From: Microbacterium sp. CGR2
GTDB taxonomy: Bacteria; Actinomycetota; Actinomycetes; Actinomycetales; Microbacteriaceae
NCBI RefSeq assembly: GCF_003626735.1
Contig: NZ_RBHX01000001.1
Location: forward strand, 2,418,001 to 2,482,000
Direction: 5' to 3'
DNA length: 64,000 nt
Made by a program: the position numbers and the translations under genes. Below are positions 8,386 through 16,551 of the stretch, piece by piece (position 1 is the first letter of the stretch; each line of letters opens with the position of its first letter). Below the pieces are notes generated by a model that saw nothing but the letters and a program-made list of their open reading frames with translations, had not been told where the DNA came from and ran no database searches.

Positions 8386-9453
8386 TCAGCGCCAGCGAGC
8401 CCGCTCGTACTGGGGCGGCCACGCCACATCAGCGCCGAGCTCATGGGCGGCGCGAAGTGCGAAGTGCGGATCACGGAGCCACTCACGGCCCGCGAAGATC
8501 GCGTCGGCCGCGCCGTCCACCAGGACCTGCTCGGCCTGAGCGGATGCCGTGATCAGGCCCACCGCCGACACGGGGATGCGACCGCCCGTGCGGACGGTGG
8601 CGGCCAGGGGAACCTGGTAGCCGGGGAACACGGTGATCTGCTGGTGCGCCACCAGGCCGCCACTGGAGACGTCGATGAGATCAGCGCTGTGCTGAGCCGC
8701 CCAATCGCCGACGATCGCCGCTTCTTCTGCGGTGAAGCCGCCCTGGGCGTGATCGGTGGCCGAGATGCGGACGAGGAGCGGCACTTCGTCGCCTGCCTCA
8801 CCCCGGACGGCGTCGATCACCTGGAGCAGCAGCCGCGCCCGGTTCTCCAGAGAACCGCCGTACTCGTCGTCGCGCAGGTTCGACAGCGGTGAGAGGAACT
8901 GGTGCAGCAGGTAGCCGTGAGCCGCGTGGATCTCGAGCACGTCGAAGCCTGCATCCAGCGCACGCCTGGTCGCCGCAGTGAACGCCTCGACGACGCGGTC
9001 GATGCCCGCGGCATCCAGAGCGACGGGTGCGGCGAAGCCGTCGAAGGCGATCGCCGACGGCGCGGTCGTCGTCCACCCGCCGTCGGAAGGAGGGACGGAT
9101 CCGCGCTCGGGCGCCCACGGCCACCATGTGGACGCCTTGCGTCCGGCGTGCGCGAGCTGGATGCCGGCGATGGCGCCGCGGTCGTGGATGGCGTCCACGA
9201 CCGGCGCCCATGCATCGCGCTGGGCATCGTTCCACAGACCGGCATCGCGGGGTGAGATGCGCCCCTCCGGCACGACAGCGGTTGCCTCGGCGACGATGAG
9301 TCCCGCGCCACCGGAGGCGAACTGTGCCAGATGGGAGTGGTGCCATTCCTGCACCACCCCGTCGACAGCGCTGTACATGCACATCGGAGAGACCCAGAGG
9401 CGGTTGCGGAAAGTGACGGATCGGATGCTCAGAGGGGAGAAGAGAAGACTCAC
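8386..9453 (-). CDS. namA: NADPH dehydrogenase / Old Yellow Enzyme (NamA/YqjM-like)
   Basis: 355 residues, a flavin-dependent TIM barrel of the OYE family. Visible motifs: SPMCMYSA near residue 25 (the YqjM-type Cys near the flavin), QLAHAGRKAS, HAAHGYLLHQFLSPLSN, and the phosphate-binding VGLITASAQAEQVL with FAGREWLRDPHF. It would reduce activated C=C bonds of electrophilic compounds with NADPH and FMN in the cytosol. Two starts are adjacent: ATG at 9456 and GTG at 9453. GTG is chosen because it sits exactly six bases after TACCGT, the spacing seen at many starts in this window, and gives MSLLFSPLS. Divergent from nnrD. Confidence 0.88.
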   Translation of the reverse strand: MSLLFSPLSIRSVTFRNRLWVSPMCMYSAVDGVVQEWHHSHLAQFASGGAGLIVAEATAVVPEGRISPRDAGLWNDAQRDAWAPVVDAIHDRGAIAGIQLAHAGRKASTWWPWAPERGSVPPSDGGWTTTAPSAIAFDGFAAPVALDAAGIDRVVEAFTAATRRALDAGFDVLEIHAAHGYLLHQFLSPLSNLRDDEYGGSLENRARLLLQVIDAVRGEAGDEVPLLVRISATDHAQGGFTAEEAAIVGDWAAQHSADLIDVSSGGLVAHQQITVFPGYQVPLAATVRTGGRIPVSAVGLITASAQAEQVLVDGAADAIFAGREWLRDPHFALRAAHELGADVAWPPQYERARWR

Positions 9454-9465
9454 CATTCGACGGTA
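9451..9465 (-). promoter_or_regulatory. Leaderless promoter of namA
   Basis: On the minus strand TACCGT-CGAATG-GTG. The spacing decides GTG 9453 over the ATG three bases upstream. Confidence 0.5.
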
Positions 9466-9496
9466 CCCCGAGTGCGTATGCCGAGGCTCGCCGCAC

Positions 9497-9511
9497 TAAC
9501 GTGGAGTCATG
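9497..9511 (+). promoter_or_regulatory. Leaderless promoter of nnrD
   Basis: TAACGT (9497-9502), GGAGTC, ATG at 9509; same composite as at guaB1. Confidence 0.6.
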
Positions 9512-10345
9512 GTCGAGGTCCGCGCGTGGTCCCAGGGCGATGCCGCACGGCACTTCCGGGTGCCGACGGACGACGATGACAAGTACTCCCGCGGGGTCGT
9601 CGCGCTGCGTACCGGGTCTTCTGCATATCCCGGCGCTGCGGTGCTCGGCGTCGAAGCAGCGTGGCGTGCTGGTGCCGGGTTCGTCCGTTACGTGGGTGCG
9701 GAGAGAGCGGGCGACGCCGTCCTCGCCCGACGACCGGAGACGGTCGTCGCCACGGACATCGGACGCACGCGGGTCGACGCCTGGGTGATCGGCTCCGGCA
9801 CCGACCCCGCCGATCGAACCGAAATCGAGGCGTCGGCGCTGCGAGACATCCTCTCCGGCTCCGCCTCCGTCATCGTCGACGCCGGGGCATTGGATCTCGC
9901 GCCAGGCGCGTCCGCCCCTTTCCTCGTCACACCCCACGCCCGAGAGTTCGCCAAGGTGCAGGAACGGCTGGGACTGCCGTCGTCCGACGATGACGACCGC
10001 ACAGAGGCCGCGGCACGGGCCGCCGTCGAGATCGGTGGGGTCGTGCTGGTGAAGGGGGCCCGAACGGTGATCGCCGACCCGGCAGGAAGGATCATCGCCG
10101 TCAGTGGTGCGACGGGCTGGCTTTCCACTGCCGGCACCGGTGACGTCCTGGCCGGCGTGATCGGCGCGGTCGCGGCTGCGAATCGCGGAGCACCGCTCGC
10201 AGAGGTGGCGGCGTCAGCAGTCTGGTTGCACGGGCACGCCGCGCGGATCGCGGCAACGGCGCTCGGCAGCGCAGCGGGACATCCGATCGTGGCGATGGAC
10301 GTCGCCGACGCGCTTCCGCTTGCGATCGCGGACGTCCTGGCGTGA
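9509..10345 (+). CDS. nnrD: ADP/ATP-dependent NAD(P)H-hydrate dehydratase
   Basis: 278 residues, ribokinase-like fold of the YjeF C-terminal/NnrD family. It repairs hydrated NAD(P)H, returning it to NAD(P)H with ATP or ADP. Visible: YSRGVVALRTGSSAYPGAAVL near the N-terminus, LVTPHAREFAKV in the middle, and the nucleotide-binding GATGWLSTAGTGDVLAGVIGA near residue 210 containing the conserved catalytic Asp. The epimerase half (YjeF N-terminal) is not fused here. Leaderless-type start. A GTGA overlap couples it to the next gene, although no functional link is obvious. Confidence 0.9.
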   Translation: MVEVRAWSQGDAARHFRVPTDDDDKYSRGVVALRTGSSAYPGAAVLGVEAAWRAGAGFVRYVGAERAGDAVLARRPETVVATDIGRTRVDAWVIGSGTDPADRTEIEASALRDILSGSASVIVDAGALDLAPGASAPFLVTPHAREFAKVQERLGLPSSDDDDRTEAAARAAVEIGGVVLVKGARTVIADPAGRIIAVSGATGWLSTAGTGDVLAGVIGAVAAANRGAPLAEVAASAVWLHGHAARIAATALGSAAGHPIVAMDVADALPLAIADVLA

Positions 10346-11580
10346 CCCGATCTGCACACGCCCGCACTGCGGCACTCTGGAGCGCGTTCCTCCTCGCGCA
10401 TCTCGTGACGGCGTGGACGGGCTGGGTGTACCCGAGCCAGCCCATGGGCGACGTCGTGCTCGTGTACGAGCCCTGGGCCGCGTCGGCGCTCAGCGGTGGC
10501 GGGGTCGTCGGCGTCACAGAGACGTGGGTTTACCCGCAGCTGGCGCTCGTTCCGATGCTGGTCGCCAAGGTTCTGGCCACGCCGCTCGTGCCGCTGCTCG
10601 GCGTCTCCAGCGCGTATCTCGTCGCGTGGGCGACGCTGATCACGGTCTGCGACGCCATCGCCTTCGCCGTGTTGGCAGGGCGCTCGCCATCACGGCCGCG
10701 TCGCGCCGCCGCCTGCTTCTGGAGCGCTGCGCTCGTTCTGCTCGGACCCATCGCGATCTACCGCATCGACGCGATCACCGTGCCGATCGCGGTGGTCGGC
10801 GGACTCTGGCTGATCTCGCGACCTGTCATCGCCGCGGCGCTCCTGACCGTAGGCGCATGGATCAAGATCTGGCCGGGAGTCCTCGTGGTCGCGGCAGTGG
10901 CCGCCGGCCGGGCGCGGATTCGGATGCTGCTCAGCGCTGCCGCCGTCACTGCCGGTGTCATGGCGAGCTTGGTTCTCCTCGGCGCGGACACCGAGCTTCT
11001 CGGCTTCCTCACGGAGCAGGCGGGGCGCGGCCTGCAGATAGAGGCCGTCGCGGCGACACCTTTCCTCTGGCTCGCCGCCTACGGAGGTGCCAGGGTCGAG
11101 TACAGCCTCGAGATCCTGACCTTCCAGATCGCCGCGCCAGGAGTCGATGTCGTCTCGGCGGTGCTCACGCCCGTGATGCTCCTCGCGGTGGCGGGCGTGA
11201 CGGCTGTGGGCGCGGTGAAGGGATTGCGCGGAGCATCCTTTTCTCGACTCTTCCCGCCGTTGGCTCTGGCGCTGGTGACTGTGCTGATCGTGACGAACAA
11301 GGTCGGCTCGCCGCAGTTCCAGACCTGGCTGATCGTCCCGGTGATCCTGTGGATCGTGTTCGACGGCACCCGGGCTCGCATGCCCGCCCTGATCGTGCTC
11401 ATCCTGTGTGCGCTGACCTGCCTGGTCTATCCGCTCGGCTACGACGGCCTGCTCCGCACCGAGTTGCTGCCCATCCTGGTGCTCACGCTGCGCAACCTGC
11501 TTCTTCTCGTCCTGCTCGCCGTCGGCATCCGTGCCCTCGTGCGTGTGCCCGTCCCTCGTCGTCCGAAACCCCAGGAGTGA
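10342..11580 (+). CDS. Polytopic membrane protein, likely GT87/DUF2029 glycosyltransferase
   Basis: 412 residues with about ten predicted membrane helices. The pattern of an early acidic loop after helix 1 (PMGDVVLVYEPWA), a mid-protein GAWIKIWPGVLV and a late QFQTWLIVPVILW resembles polyprenyl-phosphate-mannose-dependent GT-C mannosyltransferases (GT87, old DUF2029), which glycosylate lipoglycans or cell-wall glycans outside the membrane. The GTG start overlaps the nnrD stop (GTGA). The assignment rests on topology and these short motifs; a different GT-C family is possible. Confidence 0.6.
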   Translation: MTRSAHARTAALWSAFLLAHLVTAWTGWVYPSQPMGDVVLVYEPWAASALSGGGVVGVTETWVYPQLALVPMLVAKVLATPLVPLLGVSSAYLVAWATLITVCDAIAFAVLAGRSPSRPRRAAACFWSAALVLLGPIAIYRIDAITVPIAVVGGLWLISRPVIAAALLTVGAWIKIWPGVLVVAAVAAGRARIRMLLSAAAVTAGVMASLVLLGADTELLGFLTEQAGRGLQIEAVAATPFLWLAAYGGARVEYSLEILTFQIAAPGVDVVSAVLTPVMLLAVAGVTAVGAVKGLRGASFSRLFPPLALALVTVLIVTNKVGSPQFQTWLIVPVILWIVFDGTRARMPALIVLILCALTCLVYPLGYDGLLRTELLPILVLTLRNLLLLVLLAVGIRALVRVPVPRRPKPQE

Positions 11581-11583
11581 AAC

Positions 11584-11913
11584 ATGCTGATCGCCTTTTC
11601 CGTCGCCCCCAGTGGCACGCCTGCCGATGGAGCGGAGCGCGCCGGCGACTCCGTGCACGATGCGGTGGCTGCGGCCGTGCGCGTCGTCCGAGATTCGGGC
11701 TTGCCGCACCGCACCACGAGTATGTTCACCGAGATCGAGGGGCCCGATTGGGACACGGTCATGGGTGTCGTCAAGCAGGCGACCGAGGCGGTGATGCCCT
11801 TCGGATCACGCGTGTCGTTGGTGCTCAAGGCTGACATCCGTCCCGGGTACTCCGGTGAGCTGGATGCGAAGGTCGAGCGCCTCGAAGCCGCGATCGAAGA
11901 ATCCGGCGAGTAG
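11584..11913 (+). CDS. Thiamine-binding protein (MTH1187/YkoF family)
   Basis: 109 residues, one ferredoxin-like domain of the Thiamine_BP family (MTH1187/YqgV type). The pattern starts LIAFSVAPSG and includes HRTTSMFTEIEGPDWDTVM and a central VSLVLKADIRPGY. Members bind thiamine or related pyrimidine compounds in the cytosol. SD AGGAG lies six bases upstream; the gene follows the glycosyltransferase by three bases and is probably co-transcribed with it. A heptanucleotide repeat array follows the stop codon. Confidence 0.8.
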   Translation: MLIAFSVAPSGTPADGAERAGDSVHDAVAAAVRVVRDSGLPHRTTSMFTEIEGPDWDTVMGVVKQATEAVMPFGSRVSLVLKADIRPGYSGELDAKVERLEAAIEESGE

Positions 11914-11917
11914 ACCT

Positions 11918-11980
11918 GCACGCCGCACGCCGCACGCCGCACGCCGCACGCCGCACGCCGCACGCCGCACGCCGCACGCC
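11918..11980. repeat. Heptanucleotide tandem array, (GCACGCC) x 9
   Basis: Nine exact, uninterrupted copies of GCACGCC (63 bases) directly after the thiamine-binding gene stop and before the 3' end of the converging DUF2000 gene. A degenerate continuation (GGACGCG, GGACGCC, GGCGTGC) runs to about 12007. It looks like a slippage-prone minisatellite in the shared 3' region. Confidence 0.95.
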
Positions 11981-12029
11981 GGACGCGTCGGGACGCCTGC
12001 GGCGTGCGGTCGCTAAGTCGTGCGGTCGC

Positions 12030-12527
12030 TCAGTCGTGCATCCGCGCGCCTTTGACGATGCGGTCGACGGCGTTCCGAGGACCGCGGAGCGCGATGCCGA
12101 CGAGGTCGAGGTCGAGCGCCGCCACCGCTTCGACCGCGGCACGATTCGCCTCGTCGTGACCGGTGCCGAACAGGTCGCGTGTGTAGATCGCGATCGACGT
12201 GTCCTCGCGTGCGGCGGCCTTGCTCCGCGCAGTGCTCAGCAGTTCGGCGTCCGCCGTCATCACGAGCACCGGCTGCCGCAGCATCGGAAGATACACGGTG
12301 CCGTCGGCGTCCCGGTAAGGGTCGCCGGTGAGGTCGCTCGTGCTGACCGCGATACCCGACATCAGGAAAGCAGTCACGTTCAGCTTCTGCCATGCCGGGA
12401 GATCGTCGCGGAGGACGACGACCACCTTCGTGTCGAAGCGCGGACCGGGGCGTGTCTCGTCGGACATTGAGCGTGACGTTGACGTTGACGTTGACGGTGA
12501 GGGTGAGGGTGTGATCGACGCGGTCAT
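12030..12527 (-). CDS. DUF2000 family protein
   Basis: 165 residues from GTG/ATG candidate 12527. The core matches DUF2000: VVVLRDDLPAWQKLNVTAFL, then GDPYRDADGTVYLPML and a C-terminal LDLVGIALRGPRNAVDRIV. The family is structurally related to a peptidyl-tRNA-hydrolase-like fold; its function is not known. Start is uncertain: ATG 12527 has GATGCT six bases upstream (weak -10 layout) and gives an N-terminal Ser/Thr/Pro repeat encoded by the hexamer array; ATG 12467 gives a 145-residue protein starting at the conserved core but has no ribosome site or -10. Divergent from an AraC regulator, a pairing that suggests regulation by it. Confidence 0.75.
   Translation of the reverse strand: MTASITPSPSPSTSTSTSRSMSDETRPGPRFDTKVVVVLRDDLPAWQKLNVTAFLMSGIAVSTSDLTGDPYRDADGTVYLPMLRQPVLVMTADAELLSTARSKAAAREDTSIAIYTRDLFGTGHDEANRAAVEAVAALDLDLVGIALRGPRNAVDRIVKGARMHD
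12474..12509. repeat. Hexanucleotide tandem array at DUF2000 N-terminus
   Basis: Six units of six bases: TGACGT x3, TGACGG, TGAGGG x2 on the plus strand. It lies between the two possible starts of the DUF2000 gene and keeps its frame, encoding alternating Ser-Thr and Ser-Pro. Confidence 0.9.
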
Positions 12528-12563
12528 CGCCCCAGCATCGCCCGGTTGCGCGTTGCGGTCTTG

Positions 12564-12578
12564 TACGTTTCTTGCATG
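12564..12578 (+). promoter_or_regulatory. Leaderless promoter of AraC regulator
   Basis: TACGTT, TCTTGC, ATG at 12576. This spacing picks the start over an in-frame ATG at 12546. Confidence 0.55.
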
Positions 12579-13358
12579 GCAGAACGATTGCGTGCGTGGC
12601 ATCCTGCGGTGCCATCGCTCCGCGAGGTCTATCACGCGTCGTTCGCGCACGCCTACCCGATGCACGCGCACGACGACTGGGCGGTCATGCTGGTCGACGA
12701 CGGAGCCGTCTCGTACGACCTGGATGGTTCGCGGCATCTCGCGACCTCGGCAGCAGTGACTCTCCTCCCACCGGGCATCCCTCACGACGGGCGTCCGGCT
12801 GTCGACGGACGGGGATACCGGAAGCGAGTCCTGTACTTCGAGAACGGATGGCTCCCCGAGCCGTTCCGTGGCAGCGCTGCGCGTCGGCCCACGGTGCCGG
12901 GCGCGGTCGTCACGATGGCACGCCGTGTGCATTCCGCGGTCGGTGGGCAGGGCGATCTCCTGGCGGCGGAGCACTGGGCGCTCGAACTCCGCAGACACCT
13001 GCTCACGCACATCGGGGCACAGTCGACGACCGCGCGGGATGCGCCGCTGGCCCAGCGGCTGCAGACTCTCCTCGATGACCGGTTCACGGAGACCTTCACG
13101 ATCGCCTCCGTGGCCGAAGAGTTCGGCACCCACCCGAGTCATCTCACCCGTGTGTTCGCTCAGGCCTACGGGATCGCGCCGCACCAATACCTCGTCAGCC
13201 GCCGGATCGACCTGGCGCGACGGCTCCTTCTCGACGGCCACTCTCCGGCAACGGCGGCGGCGGTCACCGGATTCCACGACCAGGCGCACCTCACCCGTCA
13301 TTTCCGTCGGGTGCTCGGGACGACGCCGGCGGCGTTCGCCGGGCGCGATCGCCGCTAA
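12576..13358 (+). CDS. AraC family transcriptional regulator
   Basis: 260 residues. An N-terminal cupin sensor domain (about 15-150; HAHDDWAVMLVDDGAVSYDLDG and LLPPGIPHDGRP) is followed by two AraC helix-turn-helix motifs (about 175-255; FTIASVAEEFGTHPSHLTRVF and the second ending VTGFHDQAHLTRHFRRVLGTTPAAF). It probably senses a small ligand and controls the divergent DUF2000 gene and the downstream MFS exporter. The MFS promoter box begins inside this gene's TAA stop codon. Confidence 0.9.
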   Translation: MAERLRAWHPAVPSLREVYHASFAHAYPMHAHDDWAVMLVDDGAVSYDLDGSRHLATSAAVTLLPPGIPHDGRPAVDGRGYRKRVLYFENGWLPEPFRGSAARRPTVPGAVVTMARRVHSAVGGQGDLLAAEHWALELRRHLLTHIGAQSTTARDAPLAQRLQTLLDDRFTETFTIASVAEEFGTHPSHLTRVFAQAYGIAPHQYLVSRRIDLARRLLLDGHSPATAAAVTGFHDQAHLTRHFRRVLGTTPAAFAGRDRR

Positions 13359-13370
13359 ACTGAACCGGTG
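13356..13370 (+). promoter_or_regulatory. Leaderless promoter of MFS gene, overlapping upstream stop
   Basis: TAAACT (its TAA is the AraC stop codon), GAACCG, GTG at 13368. Confidence 0.5.
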
Positions 13371-14597
13371 AATCCCTCGACTGAATCGAGGGGTGCGGCG
13401 AAGAGGGCGCTCCTCTCTCTCGCCATCGGCAGCTTCGGAATCGGCATGACCGAGTTCGTGATCATGGGTCTGCTCCCGAACATCGCCGCCGACCTCCTGC
13501 CCACCGTCTGGGACGCCAGCCCGGAAGACGCTCTGAGTCAGGCCGGGTGGCTGATCTCGCTCTACGCACTCGGAGTCGTGATCGGAGCGCCGACGATCGC
13601 GGGCTTCGTGGCCCGGTTCCCGCGCCACCGGGTGATGATCGTGCTCGCGGTGGCCCTCACCGTGTTCAATGCCCTCACCGTGGTCCTTCCGACTTTCGAA
13701 CTCGTCGGTGCATCCCGATTGCTGGCAGGGTTGCCGCACGGCGCCTACTTCGGCATCGGCGCGCTCGTGGCCGCCGACGTGATGGGCCCGGGGAACCGCG
13801 CCAAGGGCGTCGCTTTCATCCTGACGGGTCTCACGGTCGCGAACGTGGTGGGCGTACCGCTGGGCACCTTCCTCGGCCAGCAGTGGGGGTGGCGTACCGC
13901 CTTCGCCGTGGTGGCGCTCGTCTTCGCTCTGGCGACGGCGTGCATCGCGTGCTTCGTGCCGGCGCATCCGGGCGACCCGGGCCGCACCATGCGCGCCGAG
14001 CTCCGCGTGTTCCGGATCCCCCAGGTGTGGTTCACCCTCGCCGTCGGTGCGATCGGGTTCGGCGGCTTCTTCGCGGTGTACAGCTACATCGCACCACTGG
14101 TGACCGAGGTCGCCGGTTCGCCGGAATGGGCCGTGCCGATCGTGCTGGTCCTCATGGGCCTCGGCATGACGGCGGGAAACCTCGTCGGCGGTCACCTCGC
14201 CGACATCAATCTTCGTCGCACGCTGCTGACGGGCCTGGCGATCATGGCCGTCGTCTTCGCCCTGCTCGCCGTGGTGTCGCTCTGGATCGTCGGCCTCGGC
14301 CTGGTGGTGCTCATCGTCGGATTCGTGTCCTCGGCGCTCAGCCCGACGATTCAGACCCGTCTCATGGACGTCGCCGAAGACAACCAGTCGATCGCAGCGG
14401 CGCTGAACCACTCGGCGCTGAACATCGGCAACACCCTCGGAGCCTTCCTCGGTGGCACGGTCATCGCCGTCGGCTGGGGCTTCACCGCGCCCGCGTGGGC
14501 CGGAGCGGCGCTCGCTGTGGCGGGGCTGCTGATCGCGCTGCTGTCGTACCGGATCGAAGCGCGTCGCACCGCGGTCCCGGAACTCATCGACGCGTAG
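13368..14597 (+). CDS. MFS transporter, DHA1-type drug/arabinose exporter family
   Basis: 409 residues with twelve predicted membrane helices. The N-terminal SFGIGMTEFVIMGLLPNIA and helix 4 ASRLLAGLPHGAYFGIGALVAADV are hallmarks of the AraJ/YdhP/chloramphenicol-resistance-like DHA1 efflux group; LNHSALNIGNTLGAFLGG in helix 11 agrees. It would export a small molecule with proton antiport. The substrate is unknown. Start GTG 13368 follows the TAAACT-N6 box; it lies nine bases after the AraC regulator, which may control it. Confidence 0.88.
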   Translation: MNPSTESRGAAKRALLSLAIGSFGIGMTEFVIMGLLPNIAADLLPTVWDASPEDALSQAGWLISLYALGVVIGAPTIAGFVARFPRHRVMIVLAVALTVFNALTVVLPTFELVGASRLLAGLPHGAYFGIGALVAADVMGPGNRAKGVAFILTGLTVANVVGVPLGTFLGQQWGWRTAFAVVALVFALATACIACFVPAHPGDPGRTMRAELRVFRIPQVWFTLAVGAIGFGGFFAVYSYIAPLVTEVAGSPEWAVPIVLVLMGLGMTAGNLVGGHLADINLRRTLLTGLAIMAVVFALLAVVSLWIVGLGLVVLIVGFVSSALSPTIQTRLMDVAEDNQSIAAALNHSALNIGNTLGAFLGGTVIAVGWGFTAPAWAGAALAVAGLLIALLSYRIEARRTAVPELIDA

Positions 14598-14609
14598 AGT
14601 GTCGGCGTG
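14595..14609 (+). promoter_or_regulatory. Leaderless promoter of Nudix gene, overlapping upstream stop
   Basis: TAGAGT (its TAG is the MFS stop codon), GTCGGC, GTG at 14607. Confidence 0.5.
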
Positions 14610-15218
14610 CGGCCCGACGATGAATCACTGCCCGTCGCGGGAACAGTCGTGCTGCTGCGCGACGCCGACCCGGGCTTCGAGGTTCTGCTGATCCGCAGGC
14701 CCGATCGCGGCTCCTTCGCCAGCGCATGGGTGTTCCCCGGGGGCAAGGTCGAGCCCGCCGACCACCGCGTGGGCGACCAGGAGAGCGAGGATGCTCGTCG
14801 GGCCGGCATCCGGGAGACCTTCGAAGAGGTGGGGCTCACGGTGGACGAGCCGGTGCTGCTTTCGCAATGGCATCCGCCGGTCGGAGCACCGACGCGGATC
14901 CGCACCTGGTTCTTTCTGGCACAGGCACCCGAGGAGGATCCCACTCCCGCTCCGGATGAAGTGGTGGACCTCGCCTGGGTGCGACCGGCGGAAGCGCTTG
15001 CCCGTCACGCTGCCGGCGATTGGACGCTGTTCCCTCCCACGTGGGTGACGCTTCATCGACTCGCCCGCTTCGTCGACGCCGATTCCGCATTGTCGTCCGG
15101 CGGCGCAGCGGAGTTCTTTCACACACGAGCGCTCGAGGGGGAGGGCGGCACCACGTTCGAGTGGAAGCAGGGGCGCCTCGAAGCGGGGAGTCTGCCCTGG
15201 CGATTCATCGCCGGGTGA
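14607..15218 (+). CDS. Nudix hydrolase with extended Nudix box
   Basis: 203 residues. An N-terminal Nudix fold (VAGTVVLLRD..FEVLLIRRP) carries the catalytic REtfEEvGL half at about 71-79, but between GGKVEPAD and that half there are about ten extra residues compared with the classic G-x5-E-x7-REUxEE spacing. This extended box is known in NUDT19/RP2-like acyl-CoA pyrophosphatases. The C-terminal part (WTLFPPTWVTLHRLARFVD) also fits that group. It may hydrolyse CoA derivatives; other nucleoside diphosphate substrates are possible. Start GTG 14607 is chosen from the TAGAGT-N6 layout. Confidence 0.8.
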   Translation: MRPDDESLPVAGTVVLLRDADPGFEVLLIRRPDRGSFASAWVFPGGKVEPADHRVGDQESEDARRAGIRETFEEVGLTVDEPVLLSQWHPPVGAPTRIRTWFFLAQAPEEDPTPAPDEVVDLAWVRPAEALARHAAGDWTLFPPTWVTLHRLARFVDADSALSSGGAAEFFHTRALEGEGGTTFEWKQGRLEAGSLPWRFIAG

Positions 15219-15239
15219 GGTCCGGACCTGTTCGCCCGG
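15211..15239. terminator. Weak convergent hairpin, Nudix / metX
   Basis: CCGGG (15211) pairs with CCCGG (15239), with an inner AGGTCCGGACCT palindrome (15218-15229). No T run; low confidence. Confidence 0.3.
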
Positions 15240-15242
15240 CGG

Positions 15243-16448
15243 TCAGCTGTCCAGCAGTCGTCGGAGATGACCGCCGACCGCCTGGGTCTCGATGAGGAAC
15301 CCGTCGTGACCGAAGTCACTGGTGAGCACGACGGCCCGCTCATCGAGGACGTGCGGGATGCTGCGGGCGATCCGCTGCTGCCCGTCGACCGGGAACAGCC
15401 GGTCCGTGTCGATCCCGAGGACGAGAGTGGTGGCGGTGACGGCGCGCAACGCCTCCTCCACACCGCCTCGGTCGCGGCCGACGTCGTGCGAGTTCATGGC
15501 CTCGACGAGGGTGATGTAGCTGTTGGCATCGAACCGGCGCGTGAACTTGTTCCCGTGGAAGTCCAGGTAGGACTCCACCGCGAAACGGCCGCCGTGGCCC
15601 AGCGGGGACACGCCTGACTGCCAGGAGCGCTGGAATCGCTGATTGAGTTCGATCGGACTGCGGTAGTTCAGCAGCGCCATCCGTCGGGCGAGAGCGAGGC
15701 CGCGGTGCGGCCCGTCACCGTCTCCGAGGTCGTAGTACTCGCCGCCCTGGAAGCGCGGGTCCATCCGGATCGCCTCGAGTTGGACGGTGTTCAGAGCGAT
15801 CTGGTCGGCCGTGGTGATCGGAGGAGAGGACAGCACAGCGAGTCGGGCGACGCGGTCGGGGTGCGTGACTGCCCACTCGAGGGCGTGCATGCCGCCCATC
15901 GAGCCGCCGACCACTGCCGCCCATGTCTCGATTCCGAGCGCGTCGGCGAGGCGGACCTGGGCCGCCACCTGATCGCGGATGGTGATGTAGGGGAAGCGTG
16001 AGGCCCACTCGTAGCCGTCGGGAGCGACACTCGCCGGCCCCGTGGACCCCTGGCAGCCACCCAGCATGTTCGGGGCGATCACGAACCAGCGGCCGGTGTC
16101 CAGGGGGGCACCAGGGCCCGTCACGTCTTCCCACCAGCCCGCGGTCGGATGACCCGCGCCGGCCTCGCCGCGCACGTGGCTGTCTCCCGTGAGCGCGTGC
16201 AGCACGAGGACCGCGTTGTCTCGTGCCGCGTTCAGTTCACCCCACGTCTCGTACGCGATGCGGATCCCCGGGAGCTCAGCGCCGCTTTCAGTGAGGAACG
16301 GGCCGAAGGACGCGAAGTTCCTGCCGCCGACGCGGTCGCCGTCGCGCCAGGCGCCGGTAGCCGGTGGCCGCGCGCGGAGCAGACGGACGTCGGCCTCCGT
16401 CACCGGTGCCGACGGCACCGTGTCTTCGGAGGTCGTCTGCCAGTCCAT
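15243..16448 (-). CDS. metX: Homoserine O-acetyltransferase
   Basis: 401 residues, alpha/beta hydrolase fold of the MetX family. Nucleophile Ser183 lies in GGSMGGMHALEW; the Asp is in GIDTDRLFP and the His in DFGHDGFL near the C-terminus. NMLGGCQGSTGPAS is the MetX oxyanion/substrate loop. It acetylates L-homoserine with acetyl-CoA, the first committed step of methionine synthesis by direct sulfhydrylation. The ATG at 16448 lies after GAGAAT-N6 and is the last plausible start; a longer frame has no support. It lies 154 bases downstream of metY, whose product uses the O-acetylhomoserine. Confidence 0.93.
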   Translation of the reverse strand: MDWQTTSEDTVPSAPVTEADVRLLRARPPATGAWRDGDRVGGRNFASFGPFLTESGAELPGIRIAYETWGELNAARDNAVLVLHALTGDSHVRGEAGAGHPTAGWWEDVTGPGAPLDTGRWFVIAPNMLGGCQGSTGPASVAPDGYEWASRFPYITIRDQVAAQVRLADALGIETWAAVVGGSMGGMHALEWAVTHPDRVARLAVLSSPPITTADQIALNTVQLEAIRMDPRFQGGEYYDLGDGDGPHRGLALARRMALLNYRSPIELNQRFQRSWQSGVSPLGHGGRFAVESYLDFHGNKFTRRFDANSYITLVEAMNSHDVGRDRGGVEEALRAVTATTLVLGIDTDRLFPVDGQQRIARSIPHVLDERAVVLTSDFGHDGFLIETQAVGGHLRRLLDS

Positions 16449-16551
16449 ACATCCATTCTCGCGTGGTCCGGACATTCTCGACCGCAGGTTACGTCGTGCG
16501 CCCGCTTGCCGGCCTCCCCGGGCGGAGTGGCGGGGCCCGTCGAGAGACACG

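Noticed and set aside
11918..11980. Possible CRISPR-like repeat
   Set aside because: Direct heptamer array with no spacers; it is a simple minisatellite.
12528..14411. Upstream extension of the DUF2000 frame across AraC and MFS genes
   Set aside because: Antisense to two clear genes, His/Arg/Glu-rich shadow sequence with no start signal.
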